Below, in pieces: positions 37,101-45,305 of a DNA stretch of 64,000 nucleotides. Where the stretch lies: the NCBI GenBank assembly GCA_945913285.1, contig CAMEDD010000008.1:16903-80902 (forward strand), read 5' to 3'. Under the pieces are notes generated by a model. That model was not told the DNA's origin and did not search any database. It saw only the letters and a program-made list of their open reading frames with translations. Numbering within the stretch: position 1 is the first letter of the stretch; each line of letters starts with the position of its first letter. Made by a program: the position numbers and the translations under genes. This stretch comes from Candidatus Sulfopaludibacter sp. SbA3 (lineage in GTDB: Bacteria; Pseudomonadota; Alphaproteobacteria; Caulobacterales; Hyphomonadaceae).

Positions 37101-38642
37101 CCCCACCATGACATCTACTCAATCGAAGACCTCGCCCAGCTGATCTACGACCTGAAGCAGATCAATCCGGATTGCCGCGTCTGCGTGAAGCTGGTGGCGC
37201 AGTCGGGCGTCGGCACGGTCGCTGCCGGTGTTGCGAAAGCAAAGGCGGATATCATCCTGATCGCGGGCGGTGTCGGCGGCACCGGCGCGAGCCCGCAGAC
37301 CTCGATCAAGTATGCAGGCCTGCCCTGGGAAATTGGCCTTGCCGAGACGCACCAGGTTTTGTCGCTCAATAATCTGCGCGACAAGATCACTCTGCGTACG
37401 GATGGCGGCCTGCGCACGGGGCGCGATATCGTCATCGCCGCAATGCTCGGCGCCGAGGAGTATGGCATCGGCACTGCGTCGCTGGTGGCGATGGGCTGTA
37501 TCATGGTTCGCCAGTGCCACTCGAACACGTGCCCTGTGGGCGTCTGCACGCAGGATGAAGCCCTGCGCGCGCGCTTTTCGGGCTCGCCCGACAAGGTGGT
37601 CAACCTGATGAGCTTCATCGCCGAAGACGTGCGCGAGATTCTCGCGTCACTCGGCCTGAAGTCGCTCGATGAAGCGATTGGCCGGACGGATCTGCTGAAG
37701 CAGGTCAGCCGCGGCGCCGCTCACCTCGATGACCTCGATCTCAACCCGCTCCTCGTGCAGGTCGATACCGACGCGCCGGTTGTCTACAAACCCAATAGAC
37801 GTGAGCCGGTGCCGGATACGCTCGATGCGCAGATCCTTCGCGACGCTGAGCCGTTCTTCGAACGCGGTGAGAAGATGCAGCTGGAATACGGCGTGCAGAA
37901 CACGATGCGCGCCATCGGCGCGCGGGCGAGTTCGCGGATCACGCGCAAGTTCGGCATGCAGTCACTGCCGGAAGGGCGTCTGCACATCCGGCTTGAAGGC
38001 TCGGCGGGTCAGTCCCTCGGCGCGTTCAGCGTGCAGGGCCTGCTGCTGGAAGTGCTGGGCGACGCCAACGACTATGTCGGCAAGGGTCTCTCCGGCGCGA
38101 CGATTGTGGTGACGCCGCGACCGCGCGACCGGCGCTCGTCCGTCGGCGATGCGATCATCGGGAATACCTGCCTTTATGGTGCCACCTCCGGCAAACTGTT
38201 CGCGGCAGGGACGGCAGGCGTGCGCTTCGCCGTGCGCAACTCGGGCGCCAAAACGGTCGTCGAAGGCTGCGGCGCCAATGGCTGCGAGTATATGACGAAT
38301 GGCCGCGCGGTGATCCTCGGGCCCGTCGGCGACAATTTCGGCGCCGGCATGACGGGCGGCGCAGCCTATGTCTGGGATCCGGCTGGCCGGTTCGACCAGA
38401 TCGTCAATCCCGACTCAATTGACTGGTATCCCCTTGGCGAAATGCCGGAAGAGCACATCGGCGAGGCGAAAGCCCTGATCGAGGAGCATGCCAAGCGCAC
38501 GGGTTCGCTGCGCGCGCGCGACTTGCTCGATAACTGGGAGACGACGCAGTCGCAGATGCTGATGATCGTGCCGAAGGAAGTCGCCGCAATGCTGCTGGCG
38601 CGCAAGGCGCCGCCTAAGAAGAAACAGGCCGAGCGGGCTTAA
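34104..38642 (+). CDS. gltB: Glutamate synthase (NADPH) large subunit
   Basis: This 1512-residue protein has all GltB parts. The Ntn glutaminase domain has its catalytic cysteine at Cys30 (DACGVGLVVSL), implying removal of a 29-residue propeptide. The central domain follows, then the FMN-binding synthase domain (about 840-1220, GAKSVSGEGGED, GGVGGTGASP), the 3Fe-4S cysteines near 1132-1146 (MGCIMVRQCHSNTCPVGVC), and the C-terminal glucan-like GXGXG domain (about 1290-1480). It forms the nitrogen-assimilating GltBD complex with the preceding gene. Confidence 0.97.
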   Translation: MSDYVKQYEANRQKLIDGHAYNPEDEKDACGVGLVVSLDGKPKREIVEMGIAALKNVWHRGAVDADGKTGDGAGIRLDVPQDFFREHVSRTGHTPTDDRICVGQIFLPRTDFSAQEAGRTLVEREVLHFGFYIYGWRQPPVDVSVIGQKAKDTRPAIEQIMFRDARGRSPEELERALYICRRRIERRAREAGIPSFYICSLSHKSLIYKGMFLAADIDNFYLDLRDERFVSAFAIYHQRYSTNTFPQWALAQPFRQIAHNGEINTLRGNKNWMKSHEIRMVSETYGEHVDDIKPVIPDGTSDSGALDAVWELLCKSGRPAPMAKAMLIPEAWSKRESVMPMAHRALYDYCNSVMEPWDGPAGIAAYDGRWAVAGLDRNGLRPLRYALTTDGILAVGSETGMCPLGNHEIAKRGSIPAGGMIAADLQTGKFYDHREIVDFLAAQAPYEEWLQAVVELEPEIGPGPEPVLFTREELLRRQTAAGFTLETLELILAPMAESAKEAIGSMGDDTAPAVLSSAYRPMSHFFRQNFSQVTNPPIDPLREGRVMSLRTRFKNLGNVLDTDKSQQEVFVLESPVLTTGMYERLITRLGLGTEIIDCTFAAGDITAEGAALKEALERIRREAEEAVRAGREHIILTDEKQSASRIAVPMILATGAVHSHLVAQGLRTFCSITVRSAECLDTHYFAVLVGVGATCVNAYLAQDAIADRHARGLLGELTLGKSVQNFKEAVEAGLLKIISKMGISVISSYRGGYNFEALGLSRALVADYFPGMSSRISGLGLAGLEENALVRHQKAFDEDVISLPVGGFYRLRASDELHALDGNLIHTLQAACDRGDYAIYRKYVDAVHARDPIQLRDLLDFKSAGEAIPLSQVQSINEIRKRFVTPGMSLGALSPEAHGTLNIAMNRIGAKSVSGEGGEDRARYRPLPNGDNMNSAVKQIASGRFGVTAEYLNECREIEIKVAQGAKPGEGGQLPGFKVTELIAKLRHATPGVTLISPPPHHDIYSIEDLAQLIYDLKQINPDCRVCVKLVAQSGVGTVAAGVAKAKADIILIAGGVGGTGASPQTSIKYAGLPWEIGLAETHQVLSLNNLRDKITLRTDGGLRTGRDIVIAAMLGAEEYGIGTASLVAMGCIMVRQCHSNTCPVGVCTQDEALRARFSGSPDKVVNLMSFIAEDVREILASLGLKSLDEAIGRTDLLKQVSRGAAHLDDLDLNPLLVQVDTDAPVVYKPNRREPVPDTLDAQILRDAEPFFERGEKMQLEYGVQNTMRAIGARASSRITRKFGMQSLPEGRLHIRLEGSAGQSLGAFSVQGLLLEVLGDANDYVGKGLSGATIVVTPRPRDRRSSVGDAIIGNTCLYGATSGKLFAAGTAGVRFAVRNSGAKTVVEGCGANGCEYMTNGRAVILGPVGDNFGAGMTGGAAYVWDPAGRFDQIVNPDSIDWYPLGEMPEEHIGEAKALIEEHAKRTGSLRARDLLDNWETTQSQMLMIVPKEVAAMLLARKAPPKKKQAERA

Positions 38643-38653
38643 CGCCCGGCCTG
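38625..38653 (+). terminator. Hairpin at the end of gltB
   Basis: CAGGCC..GCGGGC pairs with GCCCG.GCCTG around a TTAAC loop, spanning the gltB stop. No T-run follows, so it is a stable 3'-end hairpin and perhaps a weak bidirectional terminator between gltB and the convergent lipoprotein gene. Confidence 0.4.
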
Positions 38654-38663
38654 TCTCAAACCT

Positions 38664-39569
38664 TCAGGCCACGGGTGGTTTTTTCCGGCGGATGCGCGGC
38701 CAGATCAGGCGCAGCCAGATCCAGAGCATGGCGCCGATGAGCAGCAGCCAGGGCAGGCCGACCGCAAAGGCGGTGATCACGGCTGCCACGGCGCCGGACA
38801 GGTTGTAGAAGAAGTTGCCGAACGCATCGCTCAGGGGTGAGAGCGTGCCGCCGGAGACAGGGTTCACCTTGGTTTCGTAGCTGACCGACAGCTGGCTCAT
38901 ATCCACCCGCTGGCGAAGCGCCGCGAGGCTGGAGGTCAGCGAATCGATCTCGCCGTTGACGCGGGCGAGCTCACGCTGGGTTTCCAGGAGTTCGCCAAGA
39001 TTGCCGGGACGATCGGCGAGCAATTCCTCGATGCGGGCCTGCAGAACCGTTTGCGCCTTCAGGCGCGCGTCGGTGTCGATGATTGTGACGGTCAGGTCTT
39101 CTGCCGTGGTCTGACGGCTGGTGATCTCGCCCTTGGCGGCCTCGGCTTCGGCCTCAACGCCTCCGAGGAAAGTGTCGATCCAGGCCGGGGTCGCGCGCAG
39201 GTAGAGCTGGGCGGAGGCCTGATCTTCGGAATAGGCGTTGAGCGATGAGTTCGTCACAACACAGACCGTCGGCCCCGCCGCGTTACAGGCCGCAACATGG
39301 CCGAGCATCGCCGGTTCTATGGACTTCACCGGCAGGCGCATGCCGATGGAATGAGAGTAAGCGATGTACTGGACAGCGCCGGGCGCTTCCGGCGCGGGCG
39401 CCTCGCCTTCGCCCACCAAGCCGTCAGCCATCGGAGCTTCGGCCATCTTCATGGCTTCCGGCGGCGGGGCCATGACGGCGCCCGACCCTTCATAGTTACC
39501 GCCTGAGCCGCCGCACGCCGCCAATGTAAGGGCGGAGGCTACCGCCGCGAGGAAATGCCTGATGTTCAT
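38664..39569 (-). CDS. DUF4349 lipoprotein
   Basis: The 301-residue protein begins with a lipoprotein signal peptide (LTLAACGG, Cys19). A proline/alanine-rich linker follows, then the DUF4349 domain: a coiled region (ARLKAQTVLQARIEELLADR, then GNLGELLETQRELARVNGEIDSL) and a C-terminal membrane helix (about 265-290, WLLLIGAMLWIWLRLIWP) with a basic tail. The architecture suggests an envelope protein anchored at both ends. The function of the family is unknown. It is convergent with gltB. Confidence 0.85.
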   Translation of the reverse strand: MNIRHFLAAVASALTLAACGGSGGNYEGSGAVMAPPPEAMKMAEAPMADGLVGEGEAPAPEAPGAVQYIAYSHSIGMRLPVKSIEPAMLGHVAACNAAGPTVCVVTNSSLNAYSEDQASAQLYLRATPAWIDTFLGGVEAEAEAAKGEITSRQTTAEDLTVTIIDTDARLKAQTVLQARIEELLADRPGNLGELLETQRELARVNGEIDSLTSSLAALRQRVDMSQLSVSYETKVNPVSGGTLSPLSDAFGNFFYNLSGAVAAVITAFAVGLPWLLLIGAMLWIWLRLIWPRIRRKKPPVA

Positions 39570-39657
39570 GACTGTGTCCCTCCCCGGAACGCGTTACACA
39601 CGCACCAACGCCTCAAAGATGGCAATAGGGCGCCGCTTTCAGGGCGAGTTCGCGCCG

Positions 39658-41205
39658 TTACGGACGAAAGGTCACACGCCGCTCGCCGGCCGTCAGCGCC
39701 CGCTGGGCATGGTGCAGGAAGTCCACCAGAAGGGGGCGGGTGGCGCGCGGGTCGATGATCTCCTCAGCCAGGAAGCTTTCCGCCGTCCGGAAAGGCGAGC
39801 GGATCGCCTCGAACTTCCGGTAGAGCTGCGCCTTCAGCTCTTCGGGGTTTTCAGCCTCCGACAGTTCCTTCCGGAACGCCGCTTCGATGCCCCCCGCCAT
39901 AGGGAGGGAGCCCCAGTCTCCGCTCGGCCAGCAATAGCGCCACTTGGTCTTCGACTGGTTCATCATCGCAGAACCCGCAAGCCCGTAAGCCTTGCGGATC
40001 ACGACGCAACAGACCGGCACATCGGCCTGGTAAACCGCGGTCATCGCCCGCACCCCGGCGCGCGTCACGCCGGCCGTCTCGGCTCGCACACCCACCGCAA
40101 ACCCGGGGCAATCGACGAAATGGATGACCGGCAAATGGAAGGTTGAGCAGAGGTCCATGTGGCGGGTGACCTTGTCACACACATCCGCCGTCCAGGCGCC
40201 GTCCAGAAAGAATGGGTCACCCGCAAGGATACCCACCGCGAAGCCGTCGATCCGGGCAAGGCCGGTGACGATGCCGCGGCCCCAGTCATGGCCGATCTCG
40301 AAGAAGCTGCCCTTGTCGCTCACCGCTTCGATGATGCGGCGGGGCTTGTAGGGGGTGCGCCCGTCCTTGGGCACGAGCGAGATCAGGCTCTCGTCCTTGC
40401 GCTTGGGGTCATCTGTGGGCTGAACGCGCTCCGGCAAGTGATGGACGGACGGGGGCAGATAGGACAGGAAGCGGCGCGCAGCGATGAAGGCGTCTGCCTC
40501 GCTGTCCACCACAGTGTCCACCGTGCCGTTCTGCGCCTGGATCTTCCAGCCGCCGAGTTCTTCCTTGGTGACATTCTCGCCAAGCGCAATCGCCACTGGC
40601 GGGCCGGCAACAAAGACCTGAGAGAGGTCCTTGACCATGATGCTGAAATGGCTGGCCGCAACACGTCCGGCGCCCATCCCGGCGCAGGGGCCGAGCGCAA
40701 GCGAGACGAACGGAACCTGGGAAAGGCCCTCGACGATCTCGTTCCAGCCGGGCGTTTCCGGGATGTAAGTGCGCGGGTCTTTCTCGAGCGCCTTGACCGA
40801 GCCGCCGCCGCCGGTGCCATCAATCATCTGGACAAGGGGCATCCGGTACTCGGTCGCCATCTTGATCATCTGGACCATCTTTTGCCAGATCGAGGCGTCC
40901 GAGGCGCCGCCCCGCACGGTGAAGTCATCCGCCAGGATGACGACCGGCCGGCCATCCAGCCGCGCGCGTCCGGTGACAGACGTTGAGGGCGTGAAGCCGG
41001 CCAGCTCGTCGCCGGGGCCATAGGTTGCCTTGCCCGCGATCTTGCCGATCTCGTGGAAGCTGCCGGGGTCTGCCAGAAAGGCTACGCGTTCCCGGACGGT
41101 CAGCTTACCGCGTCCCCGCTGGCGTTCGACGGGCTCTTCGCCGCCCATCAGCTCGGCCAGCCGCTCGCGCCGGCGCAGTTCTTCGATCGATTTTTCCCAA
41201 CTCAT
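39658..41205 (-). CDS. Acyl-CoA carboxylase carboxyltransferase (beta) subunit
   Basis: The 515-residue protein has the two crotonase-like halves of biotin-dependent carboxyltransferases. The N-half has GRGKLTVRERV, VILADDFTVRGGA, DGTGGGGSV and GPCAGMGAGRVAASHF. The C-half has GILAGDPFFLDGAWT, HFVDCPGFAVGV and VIRKAYGLAGSAMM. It transfers CO2 from carboxybiotin to an acyl-CoA such as propionyl- or methylcrotonyl-CoA. No biotin carboxylase gene is adjacent, so its partner subunit must be elsewhere. The substrate is undetermined. Confidence 0.9.
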   Translation of the reverse strand: MSWEKSIEELRRRERLAELMGGEEPVERQRGRGKLTVRERVAFLADPGSFHEIGKIAGKATYGPGDELAGFTPSTSVTGRARLDGRPVVILADDFTVRGGASDASIWQKMVQMIKMATEYRMPLVQMIDGTGGGGSVKALEKDPRTYIPETPGWNEIVEGLSQVPFVSLALGPCAGMGAGRVAASHFSIMVKDLSQVFVAGPPVAIALGENVTKEELGGWKIQAQNGTVDTVVDSEADAFIAARRFLSYLPPSVHHLPERVQPTDDPKRKDESLISLVPKDGRTPYKPRRIIEAVSDKGSFFEIGHDWGRGIVTGLARIDGFAVGILAGDPFFLDGAWTADVCDKVTRHMDLCSTFHLPVIHFVDCPGFAVGVRAETAGVTRAGVRAMTAVYQADVPVCCVVIRKAYGLAGSAMMNQSKTKWRYCWPSGDWGSLPMAGGIEAAFRKELSEAENPEELKAQLYRKFEAIRSPFRTAESFLAEEIIDPRATRPLLVDFLHHAQRALTAGERRVTFRP

Positions 41206-41317
41206 GGCCGACAGCTGATCGCCCTGCCGTTCCGAACGTCAAGGGATTCTTCTTGCCCCCCGCGCGCCGGTTTGCTTTATCCCGGTTCAGACCCAATTCC
41301 CAAGGAGGAACCCCCGG

Positions 41318-41623
41318 ATGGATCTCGCACAACTCACCGCCCGCGCAACTGAAGCCCTTTCGGGCGGCAGCGATTTCAAGAAAAAAGTGAAGTTCGACTT
41401 CGGCAGCGTCGGCAAGCTGCTGATCGACGGCGCCAATGGCAAGGTTGATAACTCCGACGACGCGGCTGACGCGACCATCTCCGTCAACTGGGACGACTTC
41501 GAGAAGATCTCCTCGGGCGCGATGGATCCGACGATGGCGTTCATGCAAGGCAAGCTGAAAGTCGCCGGCGACATGTCGGTGGCGATGCAGCTGCAGAGCC
41601 TGATGAAAAAGCTCGCGGGCTGA
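41318..41623 (+). CDS. SCP2 sterol-transfer-family protein
   Basis: The 101-residue protein is a stand-alone SCP2 domain (KKKVKFDFGSVGKLLIDG, ATISVNWDDFEKI, SGAMDPTMAFMQGKLKVAGD). Such proteins bind fatty acyl-CoAs or other lipids in a hydrophobic tunnel. An AAGGAGGA ribosome binding site precedes the ATG. It is divergent from the acyl-CoA carboxyltransferase and is followed by a strong terminator; lipid-enzyme genes lie downstream. Confidence 0.92.
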   Translation: MDLAQLTARATEALSGGSDFKKKVKFDFGSVGKLLIDGANGKVDNSDDAADATISVNWDDFEKISSGAMDPTMAFMQGKLKVAGDMSVAMQLQSLMKKLAG

Positions 41624-41650
41624 ATGGCCGTCCCTCAGGGACTTGACCTG

Positions 41651-41693
41651 AAAGGCCGCCCGGAGACAGCTTCGGGCGGCCTTTTCAATTTTT
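41651..41693 (+). terminator. Strong intrinsic terminator after the SCP2 gene
   Basis: AAAGGCCGCCCG pairs perfectly with CGGGCGGCCTTT around a 10-nt loop, giving a 12-bp stem followed by TTTTCAATTTTT. The A and T tracts make it potentially bidirectional. It lies only 25 nt before the ATG of the next gene. Confidence 0.9.
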
Positions 41694-41717
41694 GGGGCAG
41701 TTTTCGGGACGCGACAC

Positions 41718-42668
41718 ATGGCTGATGTGCAGGCAAGCGACGCGGGTTTCGTTACCCTCGCCGGCAATCCGCCGCCGGAGCGTGCCAGCATGGTGCGGTT
41801 CAAGGCGGCGTCCGGTCTTGAGCTGCGCACCTGCGTGGCCCCTGCGCTTTCGGCCAGCATGCCGCGCGGCACAGTGATCGTATGCCCCGGACGGACCGAG
41901 TTCATCGAGAAGTATTTTGAAGTGGGCCGCGAGCTTCAGCAGATGGGTTTTGCACTGGTCATCCTTGACTGGCCGGGCCAGGGCCTCTCGGAGCGGCTGC
42001 TGGGCGATAGCAAGAAGGGCCATATCGACCGGTTTGAAACCTTCATGGGGGCGCTCGCAAAGGGGCTCGAGGAGCTCGGTGACCGGCTGCCGAGGCCCTA
42101 CGTGTGCCTGTCTCATTCGATGGGCGGCGCGATTGCGCTGGCCGCCATCGCGCAGGATCTCGTGAAGGTCGAGGCAGCAGCCTTCTGCGCGCCGATGTGG
42201 GGGCTGAAGTCGAAGTTCTTCGGCATGAGCTATCTCGTGTGGGCCATGCGGGCGACAGGCCGGTCCGGCGATTATGCGATCCAGCCCGGCCCGCCGGAGC
42301 GGTTCGAAAACAACATCGTCACCCATGACAAGCGCCGTTGGCAATTGCAGCGCGGCCTGCTCGACGCCGCGCCCGATCTGGAACTTGGGCCGGTCACCTG
42401 GGGCTGGCTTGGCGCCTCGCTGGATATCCTCGCAACATTCACCAGGCCGAAAGCGTTGTCCAAAGTGACGATCCCCGTATTCGTCGCGTCGGCGAGCGAA
42501 GAGAAACTCGTCGACAATGCCTCGCATGCGGACATTGCGCGCCGTTTGAAAGATTGCGAGCACATCACGGTCGATGGCGCCATGCATGAAATCCTGATGG
42601 AAACAGATGACCTGCGCGCCGAGTTCTGGGCCGGCTTTCAGCGCCTGCTGAAGCGCGCCGGCATTTGA
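41718..42668 (+). CDS. Alpha/beta hydrolase (lysophospholipase-like)
   Basis: The 316-residue enzyme has the Hydrolase_4/PldB layout: an N-terminal RGTVIVCPGRTEFIEKYFE, the LDWPGQGLSERL strand-turn, the nucleophile elbow CLSHSMGGAIAL (Ser in S-H-S-M-G; the first Gly of the usual G-x-S-x-G is Ser), and the acid and His near the C-terminus (VDGAMHEILMETD). It probably hydrolyses monoacylglycerols or lysophospholipids. It begins 25 nt after a strong terminator and is followed after 41 nt by an acyl-CoA ligase gene. Confidence 0.88.
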   Translation: MADVQASDAGFVTLAGNPPPERASMVRFKAASGLELRTCVAPALSASMPRGTVIVCPGRTEFIEKYFEVGRELQQMGFALVILDWPGQGLSERLLGDSKKGHIDRFETFMGALAKGLEELGDRLPRPYVCLSHSMGGAIALAAIAQDLVKVEAAAFCAPMWGLKSKFFGMSYLVWAMRATGRSGDYAIQPGPPERFENNIVTHDKRRWQLQRGLLDAAPDLELGPVTWGWLGASLDILATFTRPKALSKVTIPVFVASASEEKLVDNASHADIARRLKDCEHITVDGAMHEILMETDDLRAEFWAGFQRLLKRAGI

Positions 42669-42709
42669 TACTCAGCCTACAGATACAAGTAACGGGGAGG
42701 CAGTAACCG

Positions 42710-44167
42710 ATGGCGCTCATTTCACTCTCGCGTATCGTGGCGCATTGGACGGCGGTGCAGCCTGCGCGAACGGCGCTGTATCATGAGGGCGCGGAACTGA
42801 CATGGGACGAGCTTGAGGCGCGCACCAATCGTCTCGCCCGGGCCTACCAGGCGCTTGGCGTGAAGAAGGATGACTTCGTAACGATCGCGCTCCCCAATGG
42901 ACTTGAGTTTTTCGAAGCCTGCATTGCGACATGGAAGGCGGGCGCGACACCGCAACCGGTATCCGCCCGGCTGCCAAAATTCGAGCGCGACCAGATCGTC
43001 GAAGTCGGCGCGCCCAGCCTCGTCGTGGGTGTGGCGCCGGACGAGTATGCGCCGATCCCGTGCGTGCCAATGGGTTACGAGGCGGACGACGCGCTCTCCA
43101 ACACCGCGTTGCCGGAAGTCACATCCCTCAGTTACAAGGCGATGACATCCGGCGGCTCTACGGGGCGTCCCAAGCTGATCGTGTCGAAATCGCCGGCCGC
43201 GGCGGATCCGGATTTGCCCTTGCTGGAAATTCCGCATCAGGGCTGCATGCTGATTCCGGGGCCTCTCTATCACAACGGGCCATTTCTCTGGGCGATGACG
43301 GCGCTTTTCAAGGGCTGCACGGTGGTCGTGACGACGCGGTTTGACGCGGAAGAGACGCTTCGCCTGATCGAGGCCCAGAAGGTGGATGTCGTCTATATGG
43401 TGCCGACCATGATGCGGCGGATCTGGGCACTGCCTGAGGACGTTCGCGCGCGCCATGACCTCACCAGCCTCAGGACGCTGTGGCACCTCGCTGCGCCGTG
43501 CCCGCCCTGGCTGAAGGAGTGTTTCATCGAATGGCTCGGCCCCGAGGTGATCTGGGAACTCTATGGCGGGACGGAAGGGCAGGGCTCGACCACCATTCAG
43601 GGTACGGAATGGTTGACCCATAAAGGGTCTGTCGGAAAGCCGGTCGCAACGTGCGAGATGAAGGTCGTCGATGACGCGGGACAGACCTTGCCGCCGGGCC
43701 AGGTTGGTGAAGTCTTCATCCGGCCGCTCGCCGGCGCAGGCACGACGTATCATTACATCGGCGCCGAAGCGAAGGCGATTGAGGGCGGCTGGGAAAGCCT
43801 GGGCGACATGGGATGGATGGACGCCGAGGGCTATCTCTACCTCACCGACCGCCTGTCCGACATGATCCTGGTTGGCGGGGCAAATATCTATCCGGCGGAA
43901 GTCGAGGCCGCGATTGACGCCTTCCCCGGCGTTCGCTCCTCGGCGATCATCGGCCTGCCGGACGAAGACATGGGCGCGCGCCTGCACGCGGTCATCGACC
44001 GGCCCGAAGGCCCGGCTGATCCGGCGGCCATGGAAGCCCACCTCGCCGAGCGTCTCGTTCGCTACAAGGTGCCGAAGAGTTTCGAGTACGTGGATGAGCC
44101 CGTCCGTGACGATGCTGGCAAGGTCCGGCGCAAATCGTTGCGCGAGGCGCGCATCGCGGCCTCTTGA
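42710..44167 (+). CDS. AMP-dependent acyl-CoA synthetase/ligase
   Basis: The 485-residue protein is an ANL-superfamily adenylating enzyme. It has the P-loop MTSGGSTGRPKLIV (about 146-159), ELYGGTEGQGSTT, the adenylation core GWESLGDMGWMDAEGYLYLTD and the hinge RLSDMILVGGANIYPAEVE, and ends with a C-terminal Lys region (DDAGKVRRKSLRE). It activates a carboxylic acid through an acyl-AMP to its CoA thioester. At 485 residues it is short for the family, like bile-acid/aryl-CoA ligases. The neighbouring lipase and quinone reductase suggest lipid or aromatic acid catabolism. Confidence 0.9.
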   Translation: MALISLSRIVAHWTAVQPARTALYHEGAELTWDELEARTNRLARAYQALGVKKDDFVTIALPNGLEFFEACIATWKAGATPQPVSARLPKFERDQIVEVGAPSLVVGVAPDEYAPIPCVPMGYEADDALSNTALPEVTSLSYKAMTSGGSTGRPKLIVSKSPAAADPDLPLLEIPHQGCMLIPGPLYHNGPFLWAMTALFKGCTVVVTTRFDAEETLRLIEAQKVDVVYMVPTMMRRIWALPEDVRARHDLTSLRTLWHLAAPCPPWLKECFIEWLGPEVIWELYGGTEGQGSTTIQGTEWLTHKGSVGKPVATCEMKVVDDAGQTLPPGQVGEVFIRPLAGAGTTYHYIGAEAKAIEGGWESLGDMGWMDAEGYLYLTDRLSDMILVGGANIYPAEVEAAIDAFPGVRSSAIIGLPDEDMGARLHAVIDRPEGPADPAAMEAHLAERLVRYKVPKSFEYVDEPVRDDAGKVRRKSLREARIAAS

Positions 44168-44219
44168 CTTCCCCTAGGGCCCGGTCCGTCCGGTGGCCAA
44201 AACACGGGAGGATCGTTCC

Positions 44220-45224
44220 ATGAAAGTCGCAGCAGTGAAGAAGCCGGGCGGGCTCGGCAACCTGGTCATCGAGACACGGGCCGACCCCAAGCCCAAGGCC
44301 GGCGAGGTGCTTGTCCGCGTGCGGGCCTCCTCGCTCAATTATCATGACTTTATCGTGGCCCTTGGCGGCATCCCCACGCCGGACGGACGTATTCCGATGT
44401 CAGATGGCGCGGGCGAAGTCGTCGCCGTCGGCGAGGGCGTCACGAAGTGGAAGACGGGCGACCGGGTTATCTCGCTGTTCTTTCCCAACTGGCAGTCCGG
44501 GCAGGTCGAGGCGGCCGGCTTTGCCAGCGTGCCGGGCGACGGCGCCGACGGGTTCGGCTGCGAACTCTATGCGGGCCCGGAAACAGCCTTCACACGCATG
44601 CCGAAGGACTGGACGTTCGATGAGGCCGCCACCTTGCCCTGCGCGGCCCTGACCGCCTGGCGCGGCATGTATGTCGAGACAAAAACCAAGCCGGGTGACT
44701 GGGTGCTGGTTCAGGGCACCGGCGGCGTGTCGATCTTTGCGCTGCAGTTTGCCAAGGCCACCGGCGCGCGCGTCATCGCTACCTCGTCTTCCGACGCCAA
44801 GATTGAGAAACTCAAGGCGCTCGGCGCCGATCACGTGATCAACTACAAGGAAACGCCGGAATGGGGCCGCAAGGCCTTCGAGATGACCGGCGGGCGCGGC
44901 GTCGATGAAGTCGTGGAGATTGGCGGCCCCGGCACAATGGCGCAGTCGATCAATGCCTGCCGTCCGGGCGGGCACATCTCGCTCATCGGCGTGCTGACGG
45001 GTGTCTCGGGCGAGGTGCCGACAGCGGCGCTGTTCTCGCGCAACATTACCTTGTCGGGCATCACGGTCGGCTCCCGCCGTCATCAGGAAGACATGGTCGA
45101 GGCCATTGACGCCACCGGCATCCGCCCGGTCATCGACAGCCGCTTCCCGCTCGACCAGATCGCCGCCGCTTTCGGCCACCAGGCCAGCCAGCAGCACTTC
45201 GGGAAGATCGTCCTCACGATCTAG
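44220..45224 (+). CDS. NADPH:quinone oxidoreductase-like MDR family protein
   Basis: The 334-residue protein is a medium-chain dehydrogenase/reductase without the zinc cysteines, so of the quinone reductase/enoyl reductase type. It has SSLNYHDFIVALGG, SDGAGEVVAVGEGVTKWKTGDRV, the nucleotide-binding VLVQGTGGVSIFALQFAKATGARV and VIATSSSDAKIEKLKALGADHVINY. I use the ATG at 44220, preceded by GGGAGG. It reduces a C=C or quinone with NADPH. It lies 52 nt after the acyl-CoA ligase and is likely co-transcribed with it. Confidence 0.9.
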   Translation: MKVAAVKKPGGLGNLVIETRADPKPKAGEVLVRVRASSLNYHDFIVALGGIPTPDGRIPMSDGAGEVVAVGEGVTKWKTGDRVISLFFPNWQSGQVEAAGFASVPGDGADGFGCELYAGPETAFTRMPKDWTFDEAATLPCAALTAWRGMYVETKTKPGDWVLVQGTGGVSIFALQFAKATGARVIATSSSDAKIEKLKALGADHVINYKETPEWGRKAFEMTGGRGVDEVVEIGGPGTMAQSINACRPGGHISLIGVLTGVSGEVPTAALFSRNITLSGITVGSRRHQEDMVEAIDATGIRPVIDSRFPLDQIAAAFGHQASQQHFGKIVLTI

Positions 45225-45305
45225 CGCGCGCAGGGCAGGCGGGGGGGGCTCCCGGATGGAGGAAGGTTCTTCCGGACCGGCGGCTTTTCAGGCATAAGCC
45301 GCCGG

